The notes: generated from the letters alone by a model not told the origin. DNA of 64,000 nucleotides from Streptomyces griseus subsp. griseus (GCF_000720255.1 NZ_JOJE01000048.1:62001-126000), one strand, 5' to 3'. Positions 8,460-17,721 are shown, counted from the stretch's first letter. A program made the numbers and translations.

Positions 8460-10799
8460 TCAGAGGCTGACGAGTTGCCACTCCTGGTTGGTGCCGCTCC
8501 CGATGGGCCACTGGATGACGCTCGCACTGTCGTCGGTCGATCCGCCGGCGACGTCGGCACACCATCCCGTGTGGACGTTGACGAGCCGGTAGTAGCCGCT
8601 GGTGGCCGAGGGGACCAGCATCCACCACTGGCTGTCGTCACCGCTGTCGGTGCCCTGGGTCAGGGTCGCGCCCTGGATGGAGCTGGGACTCTGCAGGAGC
8701 TTGCCGCTCTTGACGTTGACCAGCCGCAAGGAACCATCGGTGTTCGGCAGGAGGCTCCACTGCTGGTTGGCCCCGCCGCCATAGGGATACTGAATGAGGG
8801 TCGCGCCGTCGGCGGTCGACGCGTTTTGGACGTCCAGGGCCTTGCCGCTCTTGCGGTTGATGACCTTGTAGGTGCCCAGGTCCGCGGTGAAGGGCCGGTC
8901 GTAGACCTCCAGACTGCGGATGGACGCCCACACGTTGGCCGGCAGGCCGGTGACGGTGACGCGGACGTAGCGTGCCTGGGCCTGGAAAACGGCCGCCTGG
9001 ACCTGGCTGGTACTCGTTGTGGCGGTGTTGTCGACGAGTGTCGTCCAGGTGCTGTTGTCGGTGGAGCCCTCGATCTTGTACCGGTAGTTGGTCTTGTCCA
9101 TCTCCCAGGCGATCCGGGTGCCGGTGAGCGACCGGGTCGAGCCGAGGTCGACCTTGAGCCAGTGACCGGTGTTGCCGTCGTTGGCGCACCAGCGGGTGGA
9201 GGTTTCCCCGTCGACCGCCTTGGTCGCGAGGTTGCCTTTGGACGTCTCCTGGCTGTCGGCGGTCGCGGTCTTGCCGGCGGCGATGTCGGCCGGCTGCACG
9301 GAGCGGTCCAGGGTTACGCCGACGACACTGTCCTGGGGGTGGGTGGTGCGGTCGATGCCGTTGATCGTGACGCGGCCGTCAGTGCTTACCGTGAACGCCA
9401 GGTTCCCGCCGGAGCGCACGTCGAAGACGCGTGTGACCTGGGCGTCGCCGATGGAGGGGGTGGTGAAGGTGGTGCCGCTGTAGCCGGGCAGCAGATGGGT
9501 GTAGAAGGTGTTGTCCTTGTAGGTGAAGCCGTACTGGCCGTCGACCGGGTTCCAGGGGCCGCCGCGCGTGTTGTAGACGGACTGGCCACAGGCGGTCATG
9601 AAGGTGCCGATCTGCCGCAGCAGACTCGCCTGGGCGGCGGGAACCGTGCCGTGCCGGTCCGGGCCGACGTTGACGATCGCGGTGATGTTGCGGATCCAGC
9701 AGTTGACCAGGATGTTCATCGCCGTGCCGTAGCTCATCACGGACGCCGAGGAGTTGTAGCCCCAGGACCCGCAGACGGTGAACGCCTTCTCGACGAGCCT
9801 GCCGGTGCGGATCGCCCCGCTGGGGACCGAGCCGCCCTCGTCGCTGTCGTAGTCGCCCATCCAGCCGGAGCGTGAGGTGGCGACGATGTCGGGCTGGTGC
9901 TTGCGGACCATGCCCATCAGGCCCAGCGGCTTGCCGCTGGCGTCCTTCTCACCGTAAGTGTCGTCGACGAGCCACTGGTTGGCGGTGTCACGGAACTGGC
10001 CGGGCTCCCAGAAGAACTCGCCGGAGGCGTCGCTGCCCTGCTCGGCGATCCACCCGCCGTCCCACCACAGGTCGTCGATCACGCCGTACTGGGTGACCAG
10101 CTCCTTGACCGACTCGTACACCTCGGTCTTCATGATCCGCGCGTTCTCCTTGTGCGCGGGATCGGTGGTGTAACCCCAGGGGTTGGTCGCGCAGTTGGTG
10201 CCGGTGACGTCGTAGTAGCCGGGGTAGCGCCAGTCGATGGGCGAGTAGTACAGGCCCACCCTCAGTCCGGCCGCCCGCACCGCCGACACGTAGTCAGCGA
10301 CGAAGTCACGGCTCAGCGGTGCCTGACCGGAGTTCCAGCTGTTGGGGTGGTTCAGCGGCCACAGCGCGAACCCGTCGTGGTGGCGGGTGGTCAGCGTCGT
10401 GTACTTCGCTCCGAAGTCCTTCGCCAGCTGCGCCCAGGCCGTCGGGTCGAAGGCGTCCGCGGTGAACTGCTGACTCGTGGCGTCGGTGACGAACTTCTGG
10501 TAGTCCGTCGGCGTGACGGGCGCGTTGTGCATGTACCACTCACCCTTGGCCGGGCCCGAATACACACCCCAGTGGATGAACATGCCCAGCTTGGCGTCCT
10601 GCAGCCACTGGACCTTGGAGTTCGGCTGCTGCTCCACGCCCATGTCGACCTTGGGGATACGCAGCGGAGGCAGCGGCAGTGGGGTGGCGGCCGTCGCCGC
10701 GAACGCGGGCGTCGCCCCCGCGAGGGAGCCGACCGTGGCAGCCACTGTCATGGCCGCCATGCCGGCGAGAACTGATCTTCTGGAGATGGATTCCGGCAC
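8460..10799 (-). CDS. secreted GH29 alpha-L-fucosidase with CBM32- and ricin-type domains
   Basis: Releases alpha-linked L-fucose from plant or host glycans. The 779-residue protein starts with a twin-arginine signal (ISRRSVLAGMAAM, then a hydrophobic run and AFA). The GH29 domain shows KLGMFIHWGVYSGPAKGEWY, KYTTLTTRHHDGFALWP and the region IDDLWWDGGW with the nucleophile Asp. A small beta domain with VTRVFDVRSGG follows, then an F5/8-type C (CBM32) module near 500-635 (WLKVDLGSTRSL), and a C-terminal ricin-B/CBM13-type module with repeated QQW/QWW/QEW motifs. It is flanked by a terminator downstream and a long promoter region upstream. The start is a GTG without a strong ribosome site; an ATG inside the signal is less likely. 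Confidence 0.9.
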   Translation of the reverse strand: MPESISRRSVLAGMAAMTVAATVGSLAGATPAFAATAATPLPLPPLRIPKVDMGVEQQPNSKVQWLQDAKLGMFIHWGVYSGPAKGEWYMHNAPVTPTDYQKFVTDATSQQFTADAFDPTAWAQLAKDFGAKYTTLTTRHHDGFALWPLNHPNSWNSGQAPLSRDFVADYVSAVRAAGLRVGLYYSPIDWRYPGYYDVTGTNCATNPWGYTTDPAHKENARIMKTEVYESVKELVTQYGVIDDLWWDGGWIAEQGSDASGEFFWEPGQFRDTANQWLVDDTYGEKDASGKPLGLMGMVRKHQPDIVATSRSGWMGDYDSDEGGSVPSGAIRTGRLVEKAFTVCGSWGYNSSASVMSYGTAMNILVNCWIRNITAIVNVGPDRHGTVPAAQASLLRQIGTFMTACGQSVYNTRGGPWNPVDGQYGFTYKDNTFYTHLLPGYSGTTFTTPSIGDAQVTRVFDVRSGGNLAFTVSTDGRVTINGIDRTTHPQDSVVGVTLDRSVQPADIAAGKTATADSQETSKGNLATKAVDGETSTRWCANDGNTGHWLKVDLGSTRSLTGTRIAWEMDKTNYRYKIEGSTDNSTWTTLVDNTATTSTSQVQAAVFQAQARYVRVTVTGLPANVWASIRSLEVYDRPFTADLGTYKVINRKSGKALDVQNASTADGATLIQYPYGGGANQQWSLLPNTDGSLRLVNVKSGKLLQSPSSIQGATLTQGTDSGDDSQWWMLVPSATSGYYRLVNVHTGWCADVAGGSTDDSASVIQWPIGSGTNQEWQLVSL

Positions 10800-11250
10800 C
10801 GTGGTTCATCCTGTTCGATCGCAGGGTGGCAGCGCGGCTCGGCCAGTGGGTCCGGGCCCGTAAGAGCCTCGGACCCACGGCCCGCTCCACTGAGACATCG
10901 GATGGATTAACGGATAAGACGAGTGCCCCTGTCTAGCCGTGTGCAGCATTTTTCTCCGCTGTCCCCTTGCATGATCCCCCGAGCGGAAGACTGACGACTG
11001 GGACCAACATCGGATGTATTGAAGGATTGACGGGGTTGCTGCCGCGCCCTACCGTGCTACACGGAAACACACAACTTCTGTCAATTACCCACGTTCGTTT
11101 GTCCATCGATGCCACACCAAAGGCCCACGCGCCGTTTCTTCGCAGGCTGCACCATCCGCGATGCTGCCCGGGGGGCCGCAGCCGCTGTGGTTGTGGCGTG
11201 AACCCCGCGCAGTGGAACCCGGTCAGCGTCGCGAACCGGTCCGGCGGCTG
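10800..11250. promoter_or_regulatory. fucosidase upstream region with two ACATCGGATG elements
   Basis: No gene is seen. The 14-bp element ACATCGGATG(G/T)ATT occurs at 10895-10908 and 11007-11020, 112 bp apart. The second copy contains the perfect palindrome ACATC-G-GATGT. Their place upstream of the fucosidase gene suggests operator sites for an unidentified regulator. Confidence 0.4.
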
Positions 11251-11577
11251 TCACTTCCTGGCCGCGCCGGGTTCCCCGCTGATGGATTCCTGGCAGGCAT
11301 CCGCGTAGGTGGGAGAGTCCTTGATCAGGTCGTCGCAGAACGCGGCGACGTCCGTGCCGATGAGTTCCAAAACTCCCTTGCCCGCGGCGACGCCCCCCTC
11401 GAAGAAGTCGACGATTCCAGGGAGGAGGGGCCCGTCGGACAGGCTGACCGGTCCGACCTTGAACAGGTACTTCTGCATCTCCTTATAGACGATCTGGTAG
11501 TCCGGCGGGAGCGCCTTGACCCGGGCAACGTGCGCCCGCCACTGTTTCTTGCCTTCGATGATGTCTTGGATGGTCAC
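11251..11577 (-). CDS. DUF1048 family protein
   Basis: A 108-residue soluble helical protein of the DUF1048 family, recognised by the conserved opening TIQDIIEGKKQWRAHVARVKALPPDYQIVYKE and by KYLFKVGP. The function of the family is unknown. It is the last of three genes read together with a PadR regulator and a second DUF1048 gene. It starts with GTG one base after the preceding stop codon, so translation is likely coupled. PadR/DUF1048 pairs are common in Gram-positive bacteria, often beside exporters; no exporter is present here. Confidence 0.8.
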   Translation of the reverse strand: MTIQDIIEGKKQWRAHVARVKALPPDYQIVYKEMQKYLFKVGPVSLSDGPLLPGIVDFFEGGVAAGKGVLELIGTDVAAFCDDLIKDSPTYADACQESISGEPGAARK

Positions 11578-11578
11578 G

Positions 11579-11935
11579 TCAGCCTCCCAGCCGGCTCATT
11601 TTCCTTGCGACGTTCCTGTTCAACTGCTCGCGCCACCGGTCGCGATGAGTCCGGGCCCCTGCTCCGCCGGCCAGCGCCGTGCAGAAGCCCTGGATGTCGT
11701 CGCCGAGCACCTCGTGGACGCTCTGCCCGTCCGCTGCCGACACTTCGAGCAGCCCCAGGGCGGAGTCGAGGATCGGTGTCAGGTTGCGGCCGGTGAAGTC
11801 CCCGTAGGGGAAGAGATGGGCGACGATCTGGTCCCACGCCGCCCGGTAGTCGTCCGGCAGAGCCTCGACCCGTGCTCCGAACGCCTTCCAATCCCGGGTG
11901 AGATCGCTGCCTGTGACCTTCTCCCAGAAGTTCAT
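11579..11935 (-). CDS. DUF1048 family protein (second, diverged copy)
   Basis: A 118-residue protein: MNFWEKVTGSDLTRDWKAF, then ALPDDYRAAWDQI and a C-terminal helical part ending RWREQLNRNVARKMSRLGG. The ALPDDY...W...I block matches the DUF1048 pattern of the next gene (ALPPDYQIVYKE), so the two are diverged paralogues. The ATG at 11933-11935 overlaps the PadR stop by four bases (ATGA), a sign of coupled translation. An open frame runs further upstream but lies inside PadR in another frame. Function unknown; a complex of the two DUF1048 proteins is possible but not shown. Confidence 0.75.
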   Translation of the reverse strand: MNFWEKVTGSDLTRDWKAFGARVEALPDDYRAAWDQIVAHLFPYGDFTGRNLTPILDSALGLLEVSAADGQSVHEVLGDDIQGFCTALAGGAGARTHRDRWREQLNRNVARKMSRLGG

Positions 11936-12258
11936 CTCCCGCCCTCCTTGAGCCTGTCGATGCGTGATGAGAGGTACTGCCACTTCGCCCAGAACTTCGC
12001 GAGTTCCTCGCGTCCGGCGTCGTTGAGCGCGTAGAACTTGCGCGGCGGACCGACCCCGGATGGACGTTTCGTCACTTGGACGAGCCCGTTCCTCTCCAGC
12101 CGCAGCAAGATCGTGTACACCGTCCCCTCGATGACGTCGGCGAAGCCGAGCCCGTTCAGCCGGCGAGTGATGGCGTACCCGTAGGTTTCCTCGCTGCCGA
12201 TGATTTCGAGCACGCATCCTTCGAGCGTGCCCTTCAACATCTCCGTCAGGTCGTCCAT
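11932..12258 (-). CDS. PadR-family transcriptional regulator
   Basis: A 108-residue winged-helix repressor of the short PadR type: MLKGTLEGCVLEIIGSEETYGYAITRRLNGLGFADVIEGTVYTILLRLERNGLV is the family DNA-binding core (EGTVYTILLRLE is the recognition region), followed by a short C-terminal helix for dimer formation. It is the first gene of a three-gene operon with two DUF1048 genes. A 30-bp inverted repeat at 12288-12317 lies 30 bp upstream of its start and covers the likely promoter, so it should repress itself. Confidence 0.85.
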   Translation of the reverse strand: MDDLTEMLKGTLEGCVLEIIGSEETYGYAITRRLNGLGFADVIEGTVYTILLRLERNGLVQVTKRPSGVGPPRKFYALNDAGREELAKFWAKWQYLSSRIDRLKEGGR

Positions 12259-12287
12259 CCGGTGCCCCTCAGCCCTGCCGGTACTAC

Positions 12288-12317
12288 GTGATACCGAGTA
12301 CCACTATACGGTATCAC
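12288..12317. promoter_or_regulatory. PadR operator: GTGATACCG-N12-CGGTATCAC
   Basis: Perfect 9-bp arms (12288-12296 and 12309-12317) flank a 12-bp centre that contains TATAGT on the minus strand, a good -10 hexamer for the operon. A repressor here would block the promoter. Confidence 0.75.
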
Positions 12318-12407
12318 CGAGTAGCGGAACGGCAACGCTGCTGCCCGGTCACCGGTTGAGCTGACGGGTGGGCCGTTGCACGTCAAGATGTCGAACTTGA
12401 CACGCTC

Positions 12408-12594
12408 GTGGACGTCGCCGACGCCGCCCTCGGTCTGCTCTCACCTGATGCCCCGGTCGGTATCGCGCTGGATGCCAACACCCTGACCCGAGGTGGCTCC
12501 CGGAGAACTCGACATCCGTGGTGGCACTGCCGCCCACTCGCCGTTCCTGTCGGTGTCGGGCCGAGTTACGGACATCGTCACGAAGCTGGGCTGA
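12408..12594 (+). pseudogene. possible coding remnant, unidentified
   Basis: Two open pieces in different frames read as plausible protein: VDVADAALGLLSPDAPVGIALDANTL from 12408, then after a frameshift near 12496 GELDIRGGTAAHSPFLSV followed by SGRVTDIVTKLG and a stop at 12592-12594. I do not recognise the family. It may be the tail of a decayed gene. Nothing else is seen between 12318 and 12670. Confidence 0.25.
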
Positions 12595-12670
12595 CACCAA
12601 GATTCGCGATGGCGCCACATCTCTTGCCCCAGAGAAGTGCCTGTGCGCCCATCCTCTCGGATCGCCGCGG

Positions 12671-12841
12671 TCAGTCCCTCGGGGACGCCGGCGCTTCAGT
12701 TGTTGACGAGGATGTCACGGCGCGGTCGGTGGTCCAGAAGGTGCCATCGGGGTAGTGGTATTCGGTGATGGAGTCGTGTCGCATGGTGGCGGAGAAGCCG
12801 GGTGCGAGGGGGGCGGTGTAGTGGCCGTCGCGGATCACCAC
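12671..12841 (-). pseudogene. L-fuconate dehydratase (enolase superfamily), C-terminal fragment
   Basis: A 56-codon frame ending at the stop at 12671 reads VVIRDGHYTAPLAPGFSATM and then SITEYHYPDGTFW. This matches the distinctive C-terminus of L-fuconate dehydratases and human ENOSF1, where a 'PGYS.EM...YPDG..W' pattern ends the protein. The rest of the gene (about 380 residues) is gone; the upstream side joins directly to an ECF sigma-factor fragment near 12840. L-fuconate dehydratase acts in non-phosphorylating L-fucose breakdown, which fits the alpha-fucosidase at 8460-10799. The identification is from memory of the family motif. Confidence 0.6.
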
Positions 12842-13431
12842 CGGGTCGGGGTGCCGTCCTCGCGCCAGGACATGATGCCGGGCGTGCCGTTGACGAGCGC
12901 CGCCCGCCCCTGTGTGGCTGCGTCGGCGGACAGCCGCGCGCCGGCCGCGACCTTGCTGGCGCCGAGGGTCACGACCACGCCGGACGGGGTGTCGACGGTC
13001 AGTTTCACCTGAGGGTCGAGTACCCGCAGCAACTTCTCGAAGTCGCCACGGCGAGCCGCCGCCAGGAACGCTTGGACCACATCCCGCTGCTCCCGTCCGA
13101 CGCCGGTCGGCCGCTCGGACGTCTGCACCTTCCTGCGGGCCCGGCTGGCGAGCATCTTGGTGGCGGCGGTGGACTTGCCGAGGATCTGGCCGATCTCGTC
13201 GAACGGCACCGCGAACAGGTCGTGCAGCACGAACGCCAGCCTCTCGCTCGGCCGGAGCGACTCCAGGACGACGAGGAGCGCGAGCCCGACCGAGTCGGCG
13301 AGCACGGCGTCGTCCTCGGGAGCAGGACTGTCGTCGAGCGTGACCACGAGTTCGGGACAGACGGTCGTCGTAGGACGCCTCCGGGCGGGCCTGGCGCGAT
13401 CGCAGGCTGGACCTGGTGAGCCGCCGACCAT
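12835..13431 (-). pseudogene. ECF41-type sigma factor fragment (sigma-4 plus SnoaL-like domain, both ends lost)
   Basis: The frame covers the sigma-4 region (ALLVVLESLRPSERLAFVLHD, then FAVPFDEIGQILGKSTAATKML with the helix-turn-helix) and the beginning of the SnoaL-like C-terminal extension (DVVQAFLAAARRGDFEKLLRVLDPQVKL) that marks the ECF41/SigJ group. The whole sigma-2 region that binds the -10 element is missing at the N-terminal side, and the extension stops after SWREDGTP, where an L-fuconate dehydratase remnant begins. It cannot act as a sigma factor as it stands. The partner carboxymuconolactone decarboxylase usual for ECF41 is not adjacent; one lies at 47243 but is far away. Confidence 0.75.
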
Positions 13432-13445
13432 CAGCCGCGATGGTC

Positions 13446-14465
13446 TCAGTTCTCCAGCACGAAGATCGGCTTGTGGCCGGCGTGGCCTGAGGTCAGTACT
13501 TCGGGGATCTCGTCCCAGTCGTGGATTCCGCTCGTGACCAGCTCGGGGTGGAGCGTGCCGGCGGCCACCGCTTCCAGGGTCGGTGTCATGTTCGGCCGGG
13601 CGTGGCCCTTGCCGTTGTGGAAGTGGACTCCACGCTGATACAGCGCGAGCAGCGGGAGTTGGACCTCGTCGAAGTAGATGCCGACGCTGTTGACGTACCC
13701 CTCGGGCATGACCGACAGCAGCGCCTTGCGCAGTCGCTCGGGGTCGCAGCCGGCGTCCACGGCGAGGTGGAAGTCCTTCTCGCGCTTGCCGCGGATGTCG
13801 TGGACCTCGGCGCCGAGTTGCTCGGCGACCTTCATCCTGACCGGGTCGTCGTCGTAGTAGACCGTGCGGGCGTTGGCGCAGTGGACCGCGACGTCGACGC
13901 AGTACAGGCCGATGGAGCCGGTGCCGCCGAAGACCGCGATCTTCGGGTCGGAGATCCCGGCGACGGTCGGCATCACCGTCTCCCAGCCGAGGGCGAGGTT
14001 GTCGCCGATCGACGCCAGGTGCACGGGGTCGACCCCCGCGGGCAGCTTGGCGAGGTTGAAGTCCGCGTAGGGCACGCGGATGAGTTCGTCGAAGGTCCCG
14101 CCCCAGGCCCCGTTCACCGGAAGGCCGTACTGGGCGTCACCATGCAGGAGACAGCGGGCGGTATGCCCGAGCTTGCACTGCGCGCAGGTGCCACACGCGA
14201 TGTGCCACGCGACGCCGACGACGTCCCCCACCGCGACGTCCGTGCAGTCGGGGCCGACCTCGACCACCGTGCCCACGCATTCGTGGCCCATCGGGAACGG
14301 GCCGAATCCGGAGAACGGGGTCTTGTCGTCGATGACATGGTGGTCGAGATCGCACGTCGTCGCCGCGAGCGGGCGTACCAGCGCGTCCGTGCCCTCGACG
14401 ATGGTGGGGGCGTCGACCTCGTCGAAGCGCAGTTGCCCAGGGGCGACGAACATCAGGCTCTTCAT
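13446..14465 (-). CDS. zinc-dependent medium-chain alcohol dehydrogenase
   Basis: Oxidises an alcohol or reduces the ketone with NAD(P)(H). The 339-residue protein shows the catalytic zinc ligands (TTCDLDHHV and MGHECVGTV), the structural zinc loop CGTCAQCKLGHTARC, and a Rossmann motif VFGGTGSIGLY. The start at 14465 is preceded by GGAG; an upstream ATG seven codons earlier lacks support. It lies 71 bp after a small monooxygenase gene and both follow a TATGAC-N4-GTTATA operator, so they form a TetR-controlled pair. With the BVMO and hydrolase next door it could supply the ketone for ester formation. The true substrate is unknown. Confidence 0.85.
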   Translation of the reverse strand: MKSLMFVAPGQLRFDEVDAPTIVEGTDALVRPLAATTCDLDHHVIDDKTPFSGFGPFPMGHECVGTVVEVGPDCTDVAVGDVVGVAWHIACGTCAQCKLGHTARCLLHGDAQYGLPVNGAWGGTFDELIRVPYADFNLAKLPAGVDPVHLASIGDNLALGWETVMPTVAGISDPKIAVFGGTGSIGLYCVDVAVHCANARTVYYDDDPVRMKVAEQLGAEVHDIRGKREKDFHLAVDAGCDPERLRKALLSVMPEGYVNSVGIYFDEVQLPLLALYQRGVHFHNGKGHARPNMTPTLEAVAAGTLHPELVTSGIHDWDEIPEVLTSGHAGHKPIFVLEN

Positions 14466-14536
14466 GGGAAAGCTCCTCGGTTGCATCGGGGATCCGGGCC
14501 GGACGGCGCGTCCGTCGGCCCGGTGCCCGCGTACGG

Positions 14537-14860
14537 TCAGATGGCGCCGGACTCCGGGGCGCCGACGGGGATCGCCTCCAGGAAGAGCGCCTCCGGGGGG
14601 CCGGCCAGTGCCTGTGCCAGGGCGACGCCGATCTCACGCATCGCGGCGCCCTTCATGTGCGCGCCCAGTGCCTCCTGCGAGGCCCACTTCTCGATCATGA
14701 CGAACTCACCGGTGGCGCCGGCCTTGCGGTGCAGCGCGTACAGCAGGCAACCGGGTTCGGCGTGCACCGCGGGTATGGCCGCCCTGAACGTCTTCTCGAC
14801 CAGCTCTTCCTGGCCCGGCTTGGCGACCAACGTGGCCACCAGGACTACCGGCTCGGACAT
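14537..14860 (-). CDS. antibiotic biosynthesis monooxygenase (ABM) domain protein
   Basis: A 107-residue single ABM domain: VLVATLVAKPGQEELVEKTF, EPGCLLYALHRK, and FVMIEKWASQEALGAHMKG are the standard strands and motif of this small dimeric ferredoxin-like fold. Members act as cofactor-free quinol oxygenases or have other small-molecule roles. The ATG at 14860 follows AGAGAGG; an upstream ATG would start inside the operator. It is the first gene after the TetR-type operator at 14878-14893 and precedes the alcohol dehydrogenase. Confidence 0.85.
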   Translation of the reverse strand: MSEPVVLVATLVAKPGQEELVEKTFRAAIPAVHAEPGCLLYALHRKAGATGEFVMIEKWASQEALGAHMKGAAMREIGVALAQALAGPPEALFLEAIPVGAPESGAI

Positions 14861-14877
14861 GGGTACACCTCTCTCGA

Positions 14878-14893
14878 TATAACACTCGTCATA
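14878..14893. promoter_or_regulatory. TetR-type operator A (TATAAC-N4-GTCATA)
   Basis: TATAACACTCGTCATA, which on the minus strand is TATGAC-GAGT-GTTATA. It lies 18-33 bp upstream of the ABM start codon and shares both 6-bp half-sites exactly with sites at 20144, 21279 and 21315. Confidence 0.8.
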
Positions 14894-14969
14894 ATCATGG
14901 CAGATGTCGCGGGCCACTGGTCACAGCGGCTGGTTTTCCTGAGGACCGGCGAAACTCACTGGAGCACCT

Positions 14970-16106
14970 TCAGTCCAGGGCCCCGAAAGCGGCGTTGACG
15001 TACTGGGCCGTGCGGTCGCTGCCGAGCAGCCCGGTGCCCATGTTGTTCATGACGTACGAGATCGCGGCCCGGCGGTCGGCGTCGATCACGACCACCGATC
15101 CGCCCCAGCCCACCCAGAAACAGATCCGTCCTGGTGGGAGATACGGCACCGCCGGGGACGGCAGTGCGAACCCGATGCCGAAGCGCAGATGCGCCCCGAG
15201 CACCAGGTCCGGTCCGTCGGTCTGCTGATCGAAGATCAGGTCGATGGTCCGTGGCGACAGCAGGCGTACGCCGTCGAGCGTGCCCCCGCAGGCGATGACG
15301 GAGTGGATCCTGGCCAGCGACCGGGCGTTGCCGTGGCCGCTGGCCGCACCGATCTGCGCGCGACGCCATTCGGGACGCCACGACTCTTCGGCACCGCCCA
15401 AGGGACCGGTGAAGGTCTTCATCGCCACACCGTTCGGATCGGCGCCGGCGAGATCGCTCGAGCGGAACGGTGGCGGAACGACATCGGCGACCCTGGCGAA
15501 CTCGGAGTCCGGCAGACCGATGTGGAAGTCGGCGCCGAGCGGACCTGCGATCTCCTCGGCGACGAACCGCCCCAGGGTGCGCCCGTCGATACGCCGGACC
15601 AGCTCGCCCACCAGATGCCCGTAGTTGAGCAGGTGATAGCCGGACGCCGTGCCCGGAGACCACCACGGCGCCTGCGCGGCCAACCGGGCCGTCGACACCG
15701 GTACGTCACGGACGTCCGCGACGGTCACGGGCCGGTCCCACCCCGAGACGCCGGAGGTGTGCGACAGCAGGTGCCGGACCACTACACCCTCCTTGCCGCG
15801 CGCGGCGAACTCCGGCCAGTACCGGGCCACCGGCGCGTCGACGTCGAGCAGTCCTCGCTCCACCAGCAGCAGCGCGGCCAGGGACGTGACCGTCTTCGTG
15901 CACGACCAGACGTTCGTGATCGTGTCGCGCCGCCACGGCGCCGTACGGCCCTGGTCGGCCCATCCGCCCCACAGGTCGACCACCGGCTCCCCGTCGACCT
16001 GGACCGCGATCGAGGCGCCGAGTTCGTCGCCCGTGTCGAGGTTCTCCGACAACCACGCCGCCACCTCCGCGAAGCGCTCGTCGCACACTCCGTGCAGATC
16101 CGCCAC
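14970..16106 (-). CDS. serine hydrolase of the beta-lactamase class C / esterase family
   Basis: A 378-residue esterase-type enzyme with the penicillin-binding-protein fold. The nucleophile motif SxxK is SCTK in [18 protein letters not shown] near residue 75, and the second motif is in the [16 protein letters not shown] segment. The C-terminal part has [17 protein letters not shown], where a GG..V replaces the KTG-type strand. There is no signal peptide, so this is more likely a cytoplasmic esterase or lactonase (EstB type) than a beta-lactamase. The GTG start lies 2 bp after the BVMO stop and follows GGAGG, so the two genes are one transcript. An esterase directly after a BVMO fits hydrolysis of the ester the BVMO makes (inference). 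Confidence 0.8.
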   Translation of the reverse strand: MADLHGVCDERFAEVAAWLSENLDTGDELGASIAVQVDGEPVVDLWGGWADQGRTAPWRRDTITNVWSCTKTVTSLAALLLVERGLLDVDAPVARYWPEFAARGKEGVVVRHLLSHTSGVSGWDRPVTVADVRDVPVSTARLAAQAPWWSPGTASGYHLLNYGHLVGELVRRIDGRTLGRFVAEEIAGPLGADFHIGLPDSEFARVADVVPPPFRSSDLAGADPNGVAMKTFTGPLGGAEESWRPEWRRAQIGAASGHGNARSLARIHSVIACGGTLDGVRLLSPRTIDLIFDQQTDGPDLVLGAHLRFGIGFALPSPAVPYLPPGRICFWVGWGGSVVVIDADRRAAISYVMNNMGTGLLGSDRTAQYVNAAFGALD

Positions 16107-16108
16107 GC

Positions 16109-17644
16109 TCAGCCTCCAGCCGCGATGTTGTCGCCGACGCCCCGGAGTCCGGGCGGCCGCACCGACGCGCGGGGCACACCGCGCAGCTCGCGGCGGAGGC
16201 CGGCGCGGGCGATGTCGGCGGCGTCCAGCAGGTAGGTCTGGCGCATCCGCCACGGTGCGCGGTGGCCCTGCCGGGGGAAGCTCTGGACGCCCCGCTGGAC
16301 GTAGCCGGACGCCAGCTCGATCATGGGCCGTTCCCGTACGCCGGGCTCTGCGGGCGGGGTGACCACCGCGAGGTCCTCGCGGCGCATGTGGTTGAGGATG
16401 CGGCACACCAGCCGCGCGGTGAGATCCGCCCGCATCGTCCAGGACAGGTTGACGTAGCCGAAGCAGAGCGCGAAGTTCGGCACGTCGCTGAGCATGGTGC
16501 CCCGCCAGAGCAGGTGGTGTGCGGGGTCGACCTGCTCGCCGTCGACGCTCACCGCGATGTGCCCGAACGCCAGCATGCGCAGTCCGGTCGCCGTCACCAC
16601 GATGTCGGCGGGCAGTACCTCGCCGGACCGCAGCCGGACGCCCTCGGCGACGAAGCGGTCGACGTGATCGGTGACCACGTCGACTTCGTCGCGCTGGATC
16701 GCCTTGAACAGGTCCGCGTCGGCCGTGACGCACACCCTCTGGTCCCACGGCGCGTACGACGGGGTGAAATGCTCACGCGCCGCCTCCTCGCCGATCCGCC
16801 GCGCGGTGCCCCTCGTCAGCAGCGCCCGCGCCCGGTCCGGGAAGCGCCGGCAGTAGTGGTAGAAGGCGTTGGAGTAGGCGGCGTTGCGTGCCCTGACGAC
16901 CCGGTGCGCGGGCCCGGCGGGCAGCCACCGCCGGACTCCGGCCGCGAACCGGTCCTTCCGCGGCAGAGCGGTGATCCAGGTCGGCGTGCGCTGCAGCATG
17001 GTCACTCTCGCCGCGTCGCGGGCCATCGCGGGGACGAGGGTGATCGCGGTCGCACCACTGCCGATCACGACGACACGCTTGTCTGCGTGGTCGAGGTCCT
17101 CGGGCCAGAACTGCGGATGCACCACCGTGCCGGCGAAGGCCTCGATCCCCTCGAACTGCGGGTCGTGCCCACGCTCGTAGTCGTAGTAGCCGGTGCACAG
17201 GTAAAGGAACGCGCAGGTCACGGCGGACCTTCGCGATCCGTCCTCGCCGTCGCTCCGCTCGACGGTCACCGTCCAACGGGCTTTCTGGTCCGACCAGTTG
17301 GCCGAGACCACTTTCGTGGAACAGTGGATGTGGCGGTCGATGCCGAAGCGGTCCACGGTGCGCCGCAGGTAGTCGAGGATCTCGTCCCCGTCGGCCATGG
17401 AGTTCTCGCCGGTCCAGGGCTGGAACGGAAAGCTGAGCGTGTAGATGTCGGAGTCGGCCCGGACTCCCGGGTACCTGAAGAGGTCCCACGTCCCGCCCAG
17501 GGACTCCCGGGCCTCCAGTACGGCGTACGACCGGTCGGGACACTGCGACTGCACCCGGTACGCGGCGTCGATGCCGGAGATCCCCGCGCCGACGATCAGC
17601 ACGTCGACATGGGCGGGCAGCGGGGAGAGCGGTGGGCTGGTCAT
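16109..17644 (-). CDS. flavin-containing Baeyer-Villiger monooxygenase
   Basis: Inserts oxygen next to a carbonyl group using FAD and NADPH, giving esters or lactones. The 511-residue protein has the FAD-binding GAGISG near residue 18, the Baeyer-Villiger fingerprint [12 protein letters not shown] near 165-176, and the NADPH-binding GSGATA soon after. The final part ([25 protein letters not shown]) is typical of the actinobacterial family. The start at 17644 was chosen because the frame before it is poor; the open frame extends to 17725. It lies 77 bp after an AraC gene and 2 bp before a serine hydrolase in the same direction, which suggests an oxidative ketone-degradation operon. Confidence 0.88.
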   Translation of the reverse strand: MTSPPLSPLPAHVDVLIVGAGISGIDAAYRVQSQCPDRSYAVLEARESLGGTWDLFRYPGVRADSDIYTLSFPFQPWTGENSMADGDEILDYLRRTVDRFGIDRHIHCSTKVVSANWSDQKARWTVTVERSDGEDGSRRSAVTCAFLYLCTGYYDYERGHDPQFEGIEAFAGTVVHPQFWPEDLDHADKRVVVIGSGATAITLVPAMARDAARVTMLQRTPTWITALPRKDRFAAGVRRWLPAGPAHRVVRARNAAYSNAFYHYCRRFPDRARALLTRGTARRIGEEAAREHFTPSYAPWDQRVCVTADADLFKAIQRDEVDVVTDHVDRFVAEGVRLRSGEVLPADIVVTATGLRMLAFGHIAVSVDGEQVDPAHHLLWRGTMLSDVPNFALCFGYVNLSWTMRADLTARLVCRILNHMRREDLAVVTPPAEPGVRERPMIELASGYVQRGVQSFPRQGHRAPWRMRQTYLLDAADIARAGLRRELRGVPRASVRPPGLRGVGDNIAAGG

Positions 17645-17721
17645 GGCACACGAGTATCGAAGCGCCCGGGCGGCTCCGCTTAACCTTGGACGACAATTAT
17701 TTAACCCTGCGCGACACCCCG

